Below are positions 16,113-24,328 of a stretch of 64,000 nucleotides of DNA, one piece after another. The notes beneath the pieces were generated by a model. That model was not told the origin of the DNA. It was given only the letters and a program-made list of their open reading frames with translations, and made no database searches. Position 1 is the stretch's first letter, and every line of letters begins with the position of its first letter. The DNA lies in assembly GCA_963805715.1 (NCBI GenBank), contig CAWDVK010000018.1:225429-289428 (forward strand). The letters are read 5' to 3'. The translations under genes and the position numbers were made by a program. The DNA is from CAWDVK01 sp963805715. Its GTDB lineage: Bacteria > Actinomycetota > Actinomycetes > Streptosporangiales > Streptosporangiaceae.

Positions 16113-16979
16113 ATGCCAGCACAGAACGAGCCAGCACAGAACGAGCCAGCACAGAACGAGCCAGCAGGGAACGAGCCAGCAGGGAACAGGACGAGGCCCA
16201 GGCTCGCGGTCTGGAAGCTGGCATCCTGCGACGGATGCCAGCTCACCGTGCTGGACTGCCAGGACGAGCTGCTGGCCCTGGCCGCCGAGGTGGAGATCGC
16301 GCATTTCGCCGAGGCGTCCAGCGCCGAAGCGGCCGGGCCCTACGACGTGTCGCTGGTCGAGGGATCAGTCACGACCCCGGAAGATGCCCGGCGGATCCGC
16401 GAGATCCGCGCCCAGTCCGCAACGCTGGTCACGATCGGCGCCTGCGCGACCGCCGGCGGCATCCAGGCGCTGCGGAACTTCGCGGACGTGGCTGAGTTCA
16501 CCTCGGCGGTCTACGCGCGGCCTGAGTACATCGAGACGCTCGCCACCTCGACCCCGGTGGCCAGCCATGTCAGCGTCGACTTCGAGCTGCGCGGCTGCCC
16601 GATCGACAAGCTTCAGCTGGGCGAGCTGCTCGCCGCGCTGCTCGCCGGGCGCCGCCCGCGGATTCCCGCGCATAGCGTGTGCCACGAGTGCAAGCGCCGG
16701 GGCACCACGTGCATCATGGTGGCGCATCAGACGCCCTGCCTCGGCCCGGTGACGCAGGCGGGCTGCGGCGCGATCTGCCCGGCGTCCGGCCGCGGCTGCT
16801 ACGGCTGTTACGGCCCGGCGGCCGGGACGAGCCCGATTGCCCTGATCCCGGGGCTCCGGCAGCTGGGCATGACCGAGACGGACGTGAACCGCGTGTTCCT
16901 GACGTTCAATGCCGGCAGCGCTGAGTTCGCCGCAGCGGCCGGCAGCGTCAGTCCTGACCGGGAGGAGCCGGGACGATAG
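16113..16979 (+). CDS. hydD: Group 3b [NiFe] hydrogenase small (delta) subunit
   Basis: 288 residues. After the N-terminal tail comes the small-subunit signature SCDGCQL (about 38-44), which with GACATAGG, GCPID and later cysteines ligates the proximal and further Fe-S clusters (CHECKRRGTTC, CGAICPASGRGCYGC). It forms the electron relay next to the [NiFe] site carried by the large subunit. The start codon follows the hydG stop at once. The first 25 residues are five copies of a five-residue unit (PAQNE / PAGNE), a tandem repeat not expected in the family. The large subunit does not follow; instead a convergent nitroreductase overlaps its last 32 bases. Confidence 0.9.
   Translation: MPAQNEPAQNEPAQNEPAGNEPAGNRTRPRLAVWKLASCDGCQLTVLDCQDELLALAAEVEIAHFAEASSAEAAGPYDVSLVEGSVTTPEDARRIREIRAQSATLVTIGACATAGGIQALRNFADVAEFTSAVYARPEYIETLATSTPVASHVSVDFELRGCPIDKLQLGELLAALLAGRRPRIPAHSVCHECKRRGTTCIMVAHQTPCLGPVTQAGCGAICPASGRGCYGCYGPAAGTSPIALIPGLRQLGMTETDVNRVFLTFNAGSAEFAAAAGSVSPDREEPGR
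16117..16192 (+). repeat. 15-base tandem repeat in the 5' end of hydD
   Basis: Five copies of a CCAGCACAGAACGAG / CCAGCAGGGAACGAG unit encode PAQNE/PAGNE at the N-terminus of the hydrogenase small subunit. Confidence 0.9.
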
Positions 16980-18099
16980 CGGCGGATGCGGCCAGCTCCT
17001 GCCCGGCGGTCATGAGCTCCCTGGCCGGGCGGCGGGGCGCGGCCGGGGTGGTATTCGCGCGGCCGAGCTTCAGCAGCATCTGCGGCGCCCCGGTGAGCCG
17101 CAGCCGGGCCCGGATCTGCGCGCGGAACCGCGGCGACTCCAGCGGCTGGGTGTTCAGGCTGGCGAATACCCACCGGGTGGCCGCGTGCAGCAGCAGCCGG
17201 TGCAGCGCCTGGCCGGCCGCTATCCAGTCAGCCGCAGTGTCGCTCGCCGTGACCAGCACGGCCGTGGCCGGCGAGAGCTGACCGTCAGGATCTTCCCGGC
17301 CAGCCCAGGCGCTCTCCCGGACGCTCTCGCTGGCCTGAGGGCCGCCCGGCCTCATCCACCGCTGCCGGTCGGCACTGACGGCCACGCTGCCGCGCTGCTC
17401 ATCGGCGGCTGCGCTCACCAGCCTGGCCAGCTCCCTGAGCTGGTCGCGGTGTTCCACCAGGATCAGCTCAGCGCGCTCGGCGACCGCATCCTCGCACAGG
17501 GCCGCCAGCAGCCGGGGCGAGACAAGGCCCGGCGCGAAGCGCCCGTCGTGGGTATGGCGGTGCGGGACCGCCGCGAGCAGGTCCCATTCCTGCCGGGTGG
17601 TCGCCGCGCGGCCGGCCGGCCGGACCCGCGCCACCAGGAAGAGCTGCGCGGGCCGGGCGGGCGTGGCGGGCGCGGCCAGCCGGGCGGTCCCGGCGGCGTC
17701 CGGGAGCACCGTCACATGTGCCGCGTAGCCGAGCTTGCGCAGGCCGAGCCGCAGCCCGAACAGCGCGGCCCCGCAGCTGATCAGCATCTCGCGTCCGTCC
17801 GGGTCCGCATGCGGCAGCATCCGGCCGAGGTCGGCGTAAAGCTCCAGGGCGTCACCGCACAGCCGGAACAGCCACGGCTGGCTGTTGTGCACCGAGGGCG
17901 CCCGCGCGGCCAGCGTGACCAGGTAAGCGATCTCGTCGCGGGTCAGCACCGGCGGCCCGGCCGGCTCCTTGCCGGCCGGCGGCCTGCCGCCGGCCTGGCC
18001 CTGGCTGACCTGGGCAGCCACCAGGGCAGGCTCGCCCGAGCGAGCGCCATCCGCCCTGGGCTGGCCGGCCTGCAGCCGCGGCGTCCCGGTCATCGCCAT
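16948..18099 (-). CDS. Acg-type nitroreductase family protein
   Basis: 383 residues from the ATG at 18099 (ATG at 18093 is an alternative). The landmark RAPSVHNSQPW near residue 70 and the later ARRxAREL-like end fit the actinobacterial Acg family. This is a two-domain nitroreductase fold that holds FMN in a closed pocket; mycobacterial Acg and its relatives are DosR-regulon members. They are suggested to store or sequester FMN rather than reduce nitro compounds. The first 55 residues are a low-complexity leader. A nearly perfect box at 18141-18154 lies 42 bases upstream, shared with the divergent 2-oxoacid oxidoreductase operon. Its 3' end overlaps hydD by 32 bases. Confidence 0.85.
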   Translation of the reverse strand: MAMTGTPRLQAGQPRADGARSGEPALVAAQVSQGQAGGRPPAGKEPAGPPVLTRDEIAYLVTLAARAPSVHNSQPWLFRLCGDALELYADLGRMLPHADPDGREMLISCGAALFGLRLGLRKLGYAAHVTVLPDAAGTARLAAPATPARPAQLFLVARVRPAGRAATTRQEWDLLAAVPHRHTHDGRFAPGLVSPRLLAALCEDAVAERAELILVEHRDQLRELARLVSAAADEQRGSVAVSADRQRWMRPGGPQASESVRESAWAGREDPDGQLSPATAVLVTASDTAADWIAAGQALHRLLLHAATRWVFASLNTQPLESPRFRAQIRARLRLTGAPQMLLKLGRANTTPAAPRRPARELMTAGQELAASAAIVPAPPGQD

Positions 18100-18140
18100 C
18101 ACCTGCCTGGAGCATCGGCGGGAGCGGCCGCCCGGCGGAA

Positions 18141-18154
18141 GGGACCAAGGTCCC
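18141..18154. promoter_or_regulatory. DosR/DevR-like box (GGGACCAAGGTCCC)
   Basis: The most symmetric copy in the window: GGGACC-AA-GGTCCC. It is placed between the divergent nitroreductase and ferredoxin oxidoreductase operon and could serve both. Confidence 0.75.
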
Positions 18155-18280
18155 GGCCATGAGGGGCCGCATGCCTGCTCCGCCGCGGGCCCCGCAGGCA
18201 CGAGGCTGTGGCAGCGGGGCGAGGCGACTTGCTGCGCGCCATCGGGAAGCGGTCGTCCGGCTAGCGGAGGGAACCTGCAA

Positions 18281-20167
18281 GTGTTCGAAGTGCGAATCCA
18301 CGGACGTGGCGGGCAGGGAGTGGTATCGGCGGCTGAGCTGCTGGCGGCGGCTGCCTTCGCCGAGGGCCGCCATGCGCAGGCTTTCCCGAGCTTCGGCTCC
18401 GAGCGGACCGGCGCGCCGGTCGTCTCCTTCTGCCGGATCGATGACAAGCCGATCAGGACCCGCGAGCCGGTGATGAATCCGGACGCGCTGATCATCCAGG
18501 ACCCGACGCTGCTGCATCAGGTCAGCGTGTTCGAGGGTGCCGGGACCAGGACGGAAGTTCTGATCAACTCCGCCCGTGAGGCGGAGGAACTCGGCATTTC
18601 CGATTTCACCGGCCAGCTGGAGGGCGTGCCCGCGCTGACGGTGCCCGCAACGGAGCTGGCGCAGCAGCACCTCGGCCGGCCGGTGCCGAGCGGCGCCCTG
18701 CTCGGCGGCTTCGCCGCGCTCAGCGGCCTGGTGTCGCTGGAGTCGGTGGTGGCCGCCTTCGAGGAGCGCTTCCCGGCGGCCGTCGCGGCCGGGAATGCGG
18801 GCGCGGCCCGCGCCGCCTATGACTTTGTCGCGGCCGAGCTGGCCGCCGCGCAGCGCCGCGGCGCGCCCGCCCGGCAGGAGCATCCGGCCTGCCCGGGCCG
18901 GGCCTCGCAGGGAACGGCCCGCCAGATCGAGGGATCCCGCGGCGTGGCCGAGGCCGCGGCGCTGTGCCGGCCCGAGGTCATCTGCGCCTACCCGATCTCG
19001 CCGCAGACCCACATCGTCGAGGGACTGAGCGCGCTGGTGAAGTCCGGCCAGCTGGCGCCCTGCGAGTTCGTCAACGTCGAGTCCGAGTTCGCGGCCATGT
19101 CCGTCGCCATCGGTGCCTCAGCGGCCGGGGCCCGTGCGTACACCGCGACCGCCAGCCAGGGCCTGCTGTACATGGCCGAGGCGCTGTACAACGCCTCCGG
19201 GCTCGGGCTGCCGATCGTCATGACGGTCGCCAACCGGGCCATCGGCGCCCCGATCAATATCTGGAACGACCACAGCGACACGATGTCGCAGCGCGACTGC
19301 GGCTGGATCCAGCTCTACGCCGAGACCAACCAGGAGGCACTCGACCTGCAGATCCAGGCCTTCCGGATCGCCGAGGAGGTGTCGCTGCCGGTCATGGTCT
19401 GCATGGACGGGTTCATTCTCACCCATGCCAGCGAGCGGCTCGAGGTCCCGACGCAGCAGCAGGTCGACCACTTCCTGCCGCCCTATCACCCCCGGCAGCT
19501 GCTCGACCCGGCCGAGCCGGTGTCGATCGGCGCGATGGTCGGGCCGGAGGCGTTCATGGAGGTGCGGTACCTGGCGCACGCGCGGCAGGAGCAGGCACTG
19601 CGGCTGATCCCGGAGGTCGCCGCCGAGTTCGCGGCCCAGTTCGGCCGGGAGTCCGGCGGCCTGGTCCGGCCGTACCAGGCGCGGGACGCCGAGACCATCG
19701 TCGTCGCGCTCGGATCGGTCCTCGGCACCATCAAGGACACCATCGACGAGCTGCGCGACGAGGGCGTTTCGATCGGCGCGCTGGGGATCAGCTCGTTCCG
19801 CCCGTTCCCGCTGGACGCGGTCCGCACCGCGTTGCGCAACGCCCAGCGGGTCGTCGTGCTGGAGAAGGCGCTGGCCGTCGGGATCGGCGGCATCGTGACG
19901 GCGAACGTCAGGATGGCGCTGGCCGGGATCCAGCTGCACGGCTACACGGTCATCGCCGGGCTCGGCGGCCGCGCGATCACCAAGGCCTCGCTGCGTGACC
20001 TGTTCATCAGGGCCGGGGCCGATGAGCTGGAGCCGCTGACGTTCCTGGACCTGGACACCGGCCTGGTCGAGCGCGAGCTGGAGCGGGCTGCCGCCAGCCG
20101 CAGCTCCGGGCCGGCCGCCGAGAACATGCTGCGTGACCTCGGGGCCGTCGCCTCGCGGATCGGATAG
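18281..20167 (+). CDS. 2-oxoacid (probably pyruvate):ferredoxin oxidoreductase, fused gamma-alpha subunit
   Basis: 628 residues from a GTG at 18281 with GGAGG ten bases before. The gamma domain (about 1-195) begins EVRIHGRGGQGVVSAAE. A short linker follows, then the alpha domain (about 215-610) with YPISPQTHIVEGL and the pyrimidine-binding region GARAYTATASQGLL. With the beta subunit downstream it decarboxylates a 2-oxoacid with CoA and reduces ferredoxin, reversibly and best without oxygen. Fusion in this order is known for KorA-type proteins, while the beta subunit is more like pyruvate enzymes, so the exact substrate is open. The first gene of a three-gene operon, with the strongest dormancy box 127 bases upstream. 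Confidence 0.87.
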   Translation: MFEVRIHGRGGQGVVSAAELLAAAAFAEGRHAQAFPSFGSERTGAPVVSFCRIDDKPIRTREPVMNPDALIIQDPTLLHQVSVFEGAGTRTEVLINSAREAEELGISDFTGQLEGVPALTVPATELAQQHLGRPVPSGALLGGFAALSGLVSLESVVAAFEERFPAAVAAGNAGAARAAYDFVAAELAAAQRRGAPARQEHPACPGRASQGTARQIEGSRGVAEAAALCRPEVICAYPISPQTHIVEGLSALVKSGQLAPCEFVNVESEFAAMSVAIGASAAGARAYTATASQGLLYMAEALYNASGLGLPIVMTVANRAIGAPINIWNDHSDTMSQRDCGWIQLYAETNQEALDLQIQAFRIAEEVSLPVMVCMDGFILTHASERLEVPTQQQVDHFLPPYHPRQLLDPAEPVSIGAMVGPEAFMEVRYLAHARQEQALRLIPEVAAEFAAQFGRESGGLVRPYQARDAETIVVALGSVLGTIKDTIDELRDEGVSIGALGISSFRPFPLDAVRTALRNAQRVVVLEKALAVGIGGIVTANVRMALAGIQLHGYTVIAGLGGRAITKASLRDLFIRAGADELEPLTFLDLDTGLVERELERAAASRSSGPAAENMLRDLGAVASRIG

Positions 20168-20178
20168 AGGGGTACTCC

Positions 20179-21300
20179 ATGGCTGCTGTGCCAATCAAGT
20201 TCTACCAGACCGGCAGTTTCGCGGCGGGCAACCGCCTGCTCGACCCGGACCAGCGCTCGGTCCAGTCGGAGGCCAGCCGGTCGAACTCCCTCAACTGCGG
20301 CCACCGCGCCTGCCAGGGCTGCGGTGAGGCCCTCGGGGCCAGGTACGCGCTGGACGCCGCGATGCGCGCGACCAATCGCCAGATGATCGCGGTGAACTCG
20401 ACCGGATGCCTGGAGGTCTTCTCCACGCCCTATCCGCAGACCTCCTGGCAGATCCCGTGGATTCACTCGCTCTTCGGCAACGCGCCCGCCGTGGCTACCG
20501 GAGTGCAGGCCGCGATGCGCGCCAAGGGCCACGAGGACGTCCGGGTGGTCAGCCAGGGCGGCGATGGCGGCACGGTCGACATCGGCTTCGGCTGCCTGTC
20601 CGGCGCGTTCGAGCGCAACGACGACATCCTGTTCATCTGCTATGACAACGAGGCGTACATGAACACCGGAGTGCAGCGCTCCGGTGCCACCCCGCCGGCG
20701 GCCAGGACCGCGACCACCCAGGCGGTCGGGCCCGAGCCCGGCAACGTCTTCGGCCAGGGCAAGAACGTACCGCGGATCGCCATGGCGCACGGCATTCCCT
20801 ATGTCGCGACGGCCACCGTCGCGGGGCTGCGCGACCTCGAGGACAAGGTGCAGCGGGCGATGGAGTTCCGCGGCGCGCGCTACCTGCACGTCCTGGTGCC
20901 CTGCCCGCTGGGCTGGGGCCATGCCTCCGGCGACACCATCAAGATCGCCCGGCTGGCTGAGCAGACCGGGCTGTTCCCGGTCTTCGAGGCGGTGGGCGGC
21001 GAGGTCATCAACGTCTCGCCGATCCGCAAGCTGGCGCCGGTCGAGGAGTACCTGAAGCTGCAGAACCGGTACGCGCACCTGTTCAAGTCCGAAGCCGGGA
21101 AGCCGACCATCGCCCGGCTGCAGATGATCGCCGATGCCAACATCGCGCGATACGGGCTGCTGGACAGCCCCGACAGCCAGGACGGCCTGCCCCCAAACGG
21201 CCAGGCCCAGAACCGGGCCGGCGGCCAGGCCGGGCGGGCCGGCCTCGGAACTCCCCCAGCCGTTACGACCGGCGAGCCGAGCACGGAGGCAGTGACATGA
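20179..21300 (+). CDS. 2-oxoacid (probably pyruvate):ferredoxin oxidoreductase beta subunit, TPP-binding
   Basis: 373 residues. CGHRACQGCGE near residue 40 gives Cys ligands for a [4Fe-4S] cluster. GGDGGTVDIGF (about 126-136) is the thiamine diphosphate/Mg motif, followed by NEAYMNTG. The CGHRACQGCG form is typical for pyruvate-type beta subunits. The last 40 residues are a Gly/Gln/Pro-rich tail with no domain. Only 11 bases separate it from the alpha-gamma gene, and its stop overlaps the ATG of the following gene (ATGA), so the three products are made together. It is cytoplasmic and oxygen-sensitive, consistent with the hypoxia context. Confidence 0.9.
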   Translation: MAAVPIKFYQTGSFAAGNRLLDPDQRSVQSEASRSNSLNCGHRACQGCGEALGARYALDAAMRATNRQMIAVNSTGCLEVFSTPYPQTSWQIPWIHSLFGNAPAVATGVQAAMRAKGHEDVRVVSQGGDGGTVDIGFGCLSGAFERNDDILFICYDNEAYMNTGVQRSGATPPAARTATTQAVGPEPGNVFGQGKNVPRIAMAHGIPYVATATVAGLRDLEDKVQRAMEFRGARYLHVLVPCPLGWGHASGDTIKIARLAEQTGLFPVFEAVGGEVINVSPIRKLAPVEEYLKLQNRYAHLFKSEAGKPTIARLQMIADANIARYGLLDSPDSQDGLPPNGQAQNRAGGQAGRAGLGTPPAVTTGEPSTEAVT

Positions 21301-22925
21301 CGGAAAGGCCGTTTGCCATCACCCTGGACGTGGGGTCAAGCCTGGCGAACAAGACCGGGTCGTGGCGGACGGAGCGACCGCAGTACATCGACCGGCTGCC
21401 GCCCTGCAACAACGCGTGCCCGGCCGGCGAGAACATCCAGCAGTGGCTCTACCACGCCGAGGACGGCAGCTACGAGGCCGCGTGGCAGCAGATCATGGCC
21501 GACAACCCGATGCCCGCCATCATGGGCCGGGTCTGCTACCGGCCGTGCGAGACCTCCTGCAACCGCGCCCAGGTCGACTCGGCCGTCGGCATCAACTCGG
21601 TCGAGCGGTTCCTCGGCGATCAGGCCATCGACAGCGGCTGGACCGTTCCGGTTGCCGCCCAGCCGACCGGCAAGCGCGTGCTCATCGTCGGCGCGGGGCC
21701 ATCAGGGCTGTCGGCGGCGTACCACCTGACCCGGCTGGGCCACCAGGTGACGATCAAGGATGCCTCGCCGAAGGCCGGCGGGATGATGCGCTACGGCATC
21801 CCCGCCTACCGGCTGCCGCGGGAGGTCATGGCCGCCGAGATCGACCGGATCCTGGCCACGGGAGTCACGCTGGAATCCGGTCACACGGTCACCGACATCC
21901 TCGGCGAGATGCGCGAGGGCGGCTTCGACGCGGCGTTCCTCGCGGTGGGCGCCCAGATCGGCAAGCGGGCCTACATCCCGGCCGGCGACTCGGCCCGGAT
22001 CCTGGACGCGGTCTCCTTCCTGCACGGCGTGGACACCGGCGAGCTGCCGCAGCTGGGCCGGCGGGTCGTGGTCTACGGCGGCGGGAACACGGCCATGGAC
22101 GCGGCCAGGACCGCCAAGCGGCTCGGCGCCTCGGACGCGGTCATCGTCTACCGGCGCACCAGGGAGCGGATGCCGGCGCACGAGATCGAGCTCGAGGAAG
22201 CGCTGGAAGAGGGCATCAAGGTCCGCTGGCTGTCCACGATCACGCAGGCTGACGAGGGCAAGCTGACGATCGAGAAGATGGCGCTGGACGAGACCGGCTT
22301 CCCCCAGCCGACCGGTGAGTTCGAGGAACTGCCCGCCGACTCGGTCGTGCTCGCGCTCGGCCAGGAGGCGAACCTGTCGCTGCTGGACGCAGTCCCCGGC
22401 ATCGAGTTCGACGACGGCACGGTCCGGGTCGGCCCGAACATGATGACCGGCTACCCGGGGCTGTTCGCCGGCGGCGACATGGTCCCGGCGGAGCGGACCG
22501 TGACGGTGGGGATCGGGCACGGCAAGAAGGCAGCCCGGCACATCGACGCCTGGCTCCGCGGCGCAACCTGGCAGCCGCCGGAGAAGCACGAGCTGGCGAG
22601 CTTCGACAAGCTCAACACCTGGTACTACTCCGACGCCCCGGCCACCATGCGGCCGCAGCTGGAGCTGGCCAGGAGGATCACCACCTTCGATGAGGTGGTC
22701 GGCGGCCTGGATGAGTCCACTGCCCAGTTCGAGGCCCGCCGGTGCATGTCCTGCGGCAACTGCTTCGAGTGCGACAACTGCTACGGCGTCTGCCCGGACA
22801 ACGCGGTGATCAAGCTGGAACCGGGCCAGAAGTACGCCATTGACCTGGATTACTGCAAAGGCTGCGGCATCTGCGTGAATGAGTGCCCGTGCGGTTCCAT
22901 CGAGATGGTGCCGGAGCAGATCTGA
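21297..22925 (+). CDS. GltD-like NAD(P)H:ferredoxin oxidoreductase with C-terminal 2[4Fe-4S] ferredoxin domain
   Basis: 542 residues. The N-terminus has the Fe-S cysteines of the glutamate synthase small-subunit family (CNNACPAGENIQ, CYRPCETSCNR). The FAD motif GAGPSGLSAAYHL is at about 128-140, the NAD(P) motif GGGNTAMDAARTAKRLG at about 262-278, and a second FAD motif GLFAGGDM near 395. The last 70 residues form a dicluster ferredoxin (CMSCGNCFECDNCYGVCP and CKGCGICVNECPCG). No glutamate synthase large subunit is present. Because it is coupled by ATGA to the 2-oxoacid oxidoreductase beta gene, it most likely carries electrons between the oxidoreductase and NAD(P). It would thus serve as a built-in ferredoxin plus reductase. 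Confidence 0.88.
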   Translation: MTERPFAITLDVGSSLANKTGSWRTERPQYIDRLPPCNNACPAGENIQQWLYHAEDGSYEAAWQQIMADNPMPAIMGRVCYRPCETSCNRAQVDSAVGINSVERFLGDQAIDSGWTVPVAAQPTGKRVLIVGAGPSGLSAAYHLTRLGHQVTIKDASPKAGGMMRYGIPAYRLPREVMAAEIDRILATGVTLESGHTVTDILGEMREGGFDAAFLAVGAQIGKRAYIPAGDSARILDAVSFLHGVDTGELPQLGRRVVVYGGGNTAMDAARTAKRLGASDAVIVYRRTRERMPAHEIELEEALEEGIKVRWLSTITQADEGKLTIEKMALDETGFPQPTGEFEELPADSVVLALGQEANLSLLDAVPGIEFDDGTVRVGPNMMTGYPGLFAGGDMVPAERTVTVGIGHGKKAARHIDAWLRGATWQPPEKHELASFDKLNTWYYSDAPATMRPQLELARRITTFDEVVGGLDESTAQFEARRCMSCGNCFECDNCYGVCPDNAVIKLEPGQKYAIDLDYCKGCGICVNECPCGSIEMVPEQI

Positions 22926-22938
22926 CCGGGAGCGGGCA

Positions 22939-22952
22939 GGACCGAAGGTCCC
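22939..22952. promoter_or_regulatory. DosR/DevR-like box (GGACCGAAGGTCCC)
   Basis: First of two boxes before the hsp20 gene, 87 bases upstream of its ATG. Confidence 0.65.
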
Positions 22953-22960
22953 GGCCGGCC

Positions 22961-22975
22961 GGCACTTTCGGCCCT
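22961..22975. promoter_or_regulatory. DosR/DevR-like box (GGCACTTTCGGCCCT)
   Basis: Second box before hsp20, centred about 22 bases from the first. Paired boxes on roughly the same DNA face are typical for strong DosR promoters. Confidence 0.65.
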
Positions 22976-23038
22976 CCCGCGCCCGCTGCCGCCGGCCTGA
23001 ACTGGCAGTGCAGCAAGATCAGAGAGAAGGTGCGACCC

Positions 23039-23473
23039 ATGAGCGCACTGACACGAAGGGAAAGGTTTCCGCTAGTTGAGGCTTTCGACTGGCTGGACTG
23101 GCCGCTGACCGCCTTCCGGCCCGTCACCGGGCACCCGATGCGGGTCGAGGACTACGTCAGGGACGGCCAGTACATCCTGAAGGCCGAGCTTCCCGGGGTT
23201 GACCCGGAGAAGGACATCGACGTCACGGTGTCCAAGGGCGTCCTGACGATCAAGTCGCAGCGGCAGGAGCACGCCGAGGGCAGGCATCACTCGGAGTTCC
23301 ACTACGGTGCGGTGGCCCGGAGCTTCACGCTTCCCGATGGCGCCGACGACCAGCACGTCAGGGCCTTCTATGACAACGGGGTGCTGGAGGTTGTCGCCGA
23401 CCTGAAGGACGGCGCGGAGAAGGGCCAGCACCACATCCCGGTGATGATCGACAAGCACATCAAGCCCAGCTGA
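23039..23473 (+). CDS. Hsp20 / alpha-crystallin small heat-shock protein (HspX-like)
   Basis: 144 residues, the same length as mycobacterial HspX/Acr. The alpha-crystallin domain spans about 35-130, with LKAELPGVDPEKDIDVTVSKG and the second landmark ADDQHVRAFYDNGVLEVV (A-x-x-x-N-G-V-L). It is an ATP-independent holdase that forms oligomers and protects proteins during dormancy and hypoxia; HspX is one of the strongest DosR targets. The ATG at 23039 follows AGAGAAGG. Two boxes lie upstream and a long hairpin terminator follows, so it is probably a single-gene transcript. Confidence 0.92.
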   Translation: MSALTRRERFPLVEAFDWLDWPLTAFRPVTGHPMRVEDYVRDGQYILKAELPGVDPEKDIDVTVSKGVLTIKSQRQEHAEGRHHSEFHYGAVARSFTLPDGADDQHVRAFYDNGVLEVVADLKDGAEKGQHHIPVMIDKHIKPS

Positions 23474-23496
23474 CCGGGCCAGCCGCCCGCGTCATC

Positions 23497-23528
23497 CCGG
23501 TCCCCGCCGGCCGGCCGGCGGGGACCGG
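23497..23528 (+). terminator. Perfect 32-base palindrome terminator after hsp20
   Basis: CCGGTCCCCGCCGGCC (23497-23512) is followed directly by its exact reverse complement (23513-23528), 23 bases after the hsp20 stop. Confidence 0.8.
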
Positions 23529-23659
23529 CGTCGGTAACCAGGCAGGAGCCGGCGACGCGCGGGGCCAGAATGCCAGCCGCGCCAGCGCGGCACCGCGATG
23601 ATGGTCAGGGAGCGGCCAGCACGGCGCCCCGCCGGAGGTCCGCTACACGTGGAGGGGAC

Positions 23660-24328
23660 ATGGCCAGCGGTACCGGGCATGGCGGTACTGACCTGGGCAG
23701 GCGCATCGCCGAGCAGCGCGGCCGCGCCGGGCTGAGCCGGGCCGAGGCCGCGCAGAGGGCGGGCATGTCGGCTGAGTACCTCTCCTACCTGGAGACCAGT
23801 GCGACCCCGAACCCGAGCCGGGGCGCGCTGGCCCGGCTCGCGGCGGCACTCGGCGCGCCGCCCGCCGCGCTGACCGGCGCCGGGCTCGACCAGCCGCCCG
23901 GCCAGCACGAGCCCGCCGGCCAGCCGGTCCTGCAGGCCCTCAGCGAGGCCGAATGCCGGGACTACCTGGGCGCCGGAGGGGTCGGCCGGTTCCTGTTCGT
24001 CGACGCCAGGGGCCCGGTGGCGCTGCCGGTCAACTACCGGATGCACGGCGACGACATCGTCTTCCGCACCGGCGGCGACAGCAGCCTGGCCGCCGCCGCT
24101 ACCGGGCAGCGCAGAGTGTCCTTCGATGTCGACCATCTTGACGACGCTCTCGGCGAGGGCTGGAGCGTGCTGGTCAGCGGTACGGCCAGCCAGGTCACCG
24201 ATCCGGCGGAGCTGGACCAGGTCAGGGCGCTCGGCATCGCGCCGTGGGCCGGCGGCGGCGGGCGGGAAACCTACATCAGGGTCGTGCCAAGCCAGATCAC
24301 CGGTCGCCGGATCCGGATCACCGGATAG
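23660..24328 (+). CDS. XRE-type HTH fused to PNPOx-fold split-barrel domain
   Basis: 222 residues from the ATG at 23660, which has GGAGGGG three bases before it. Residues 10-65 form a Cro/C1-type helix-turn-helix (GRRIAEQRGRAGLSRAEAAQ, then YLSYLETS). After a short Pro/Gly linker comes a PNPOx-like split barrel (about 95-215) with GRFLFVDARGPVALPVNYRM, GEGWSVLVSG and the C-terminal ITGRRIRITG. The barrel could bind a flavin or F420 and so give the DNA-binding part redox sensing. The fusion is known in actinobacteria but its targets are not. It overlaps by 11 bases with the convergent hydrogenase protease gene. Confidence 0.85.
   Translation: MASGTGHGGTDLGRRIAEQRGRAGLSRAEAAQRAGMSAEYLSYLETSATPNPSRGALARLAAALGAPPAALTGAGLDQPPGQHEPAGQPVLQALSEAECRDYLGAGGVGRFLFVDARGPVALPVNYRMHGDDIVFRTGGDSSLAAAATGQRRVSFDVDHLDDALGEGWSVLVSGTASQVTDPAELDQVRALGIAPWAGGGGRETYIRVVPSQITGRRIRITG

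Noticed and set aside
18100..18495. N-terminal extension of the nitroreductase frame
   Set aside because: The added residues are antisense to the gamma domain of the 2-oxoacid oxidoreductase; a good start exists at 18099.
23497..23528. Palindrome with GGTCCCC/GGGGACC after hsp20 as a box
   Set aside because: Its length, position just after a stop codon and perfect symmetry make it a terminator hairpin, not a regulator site.
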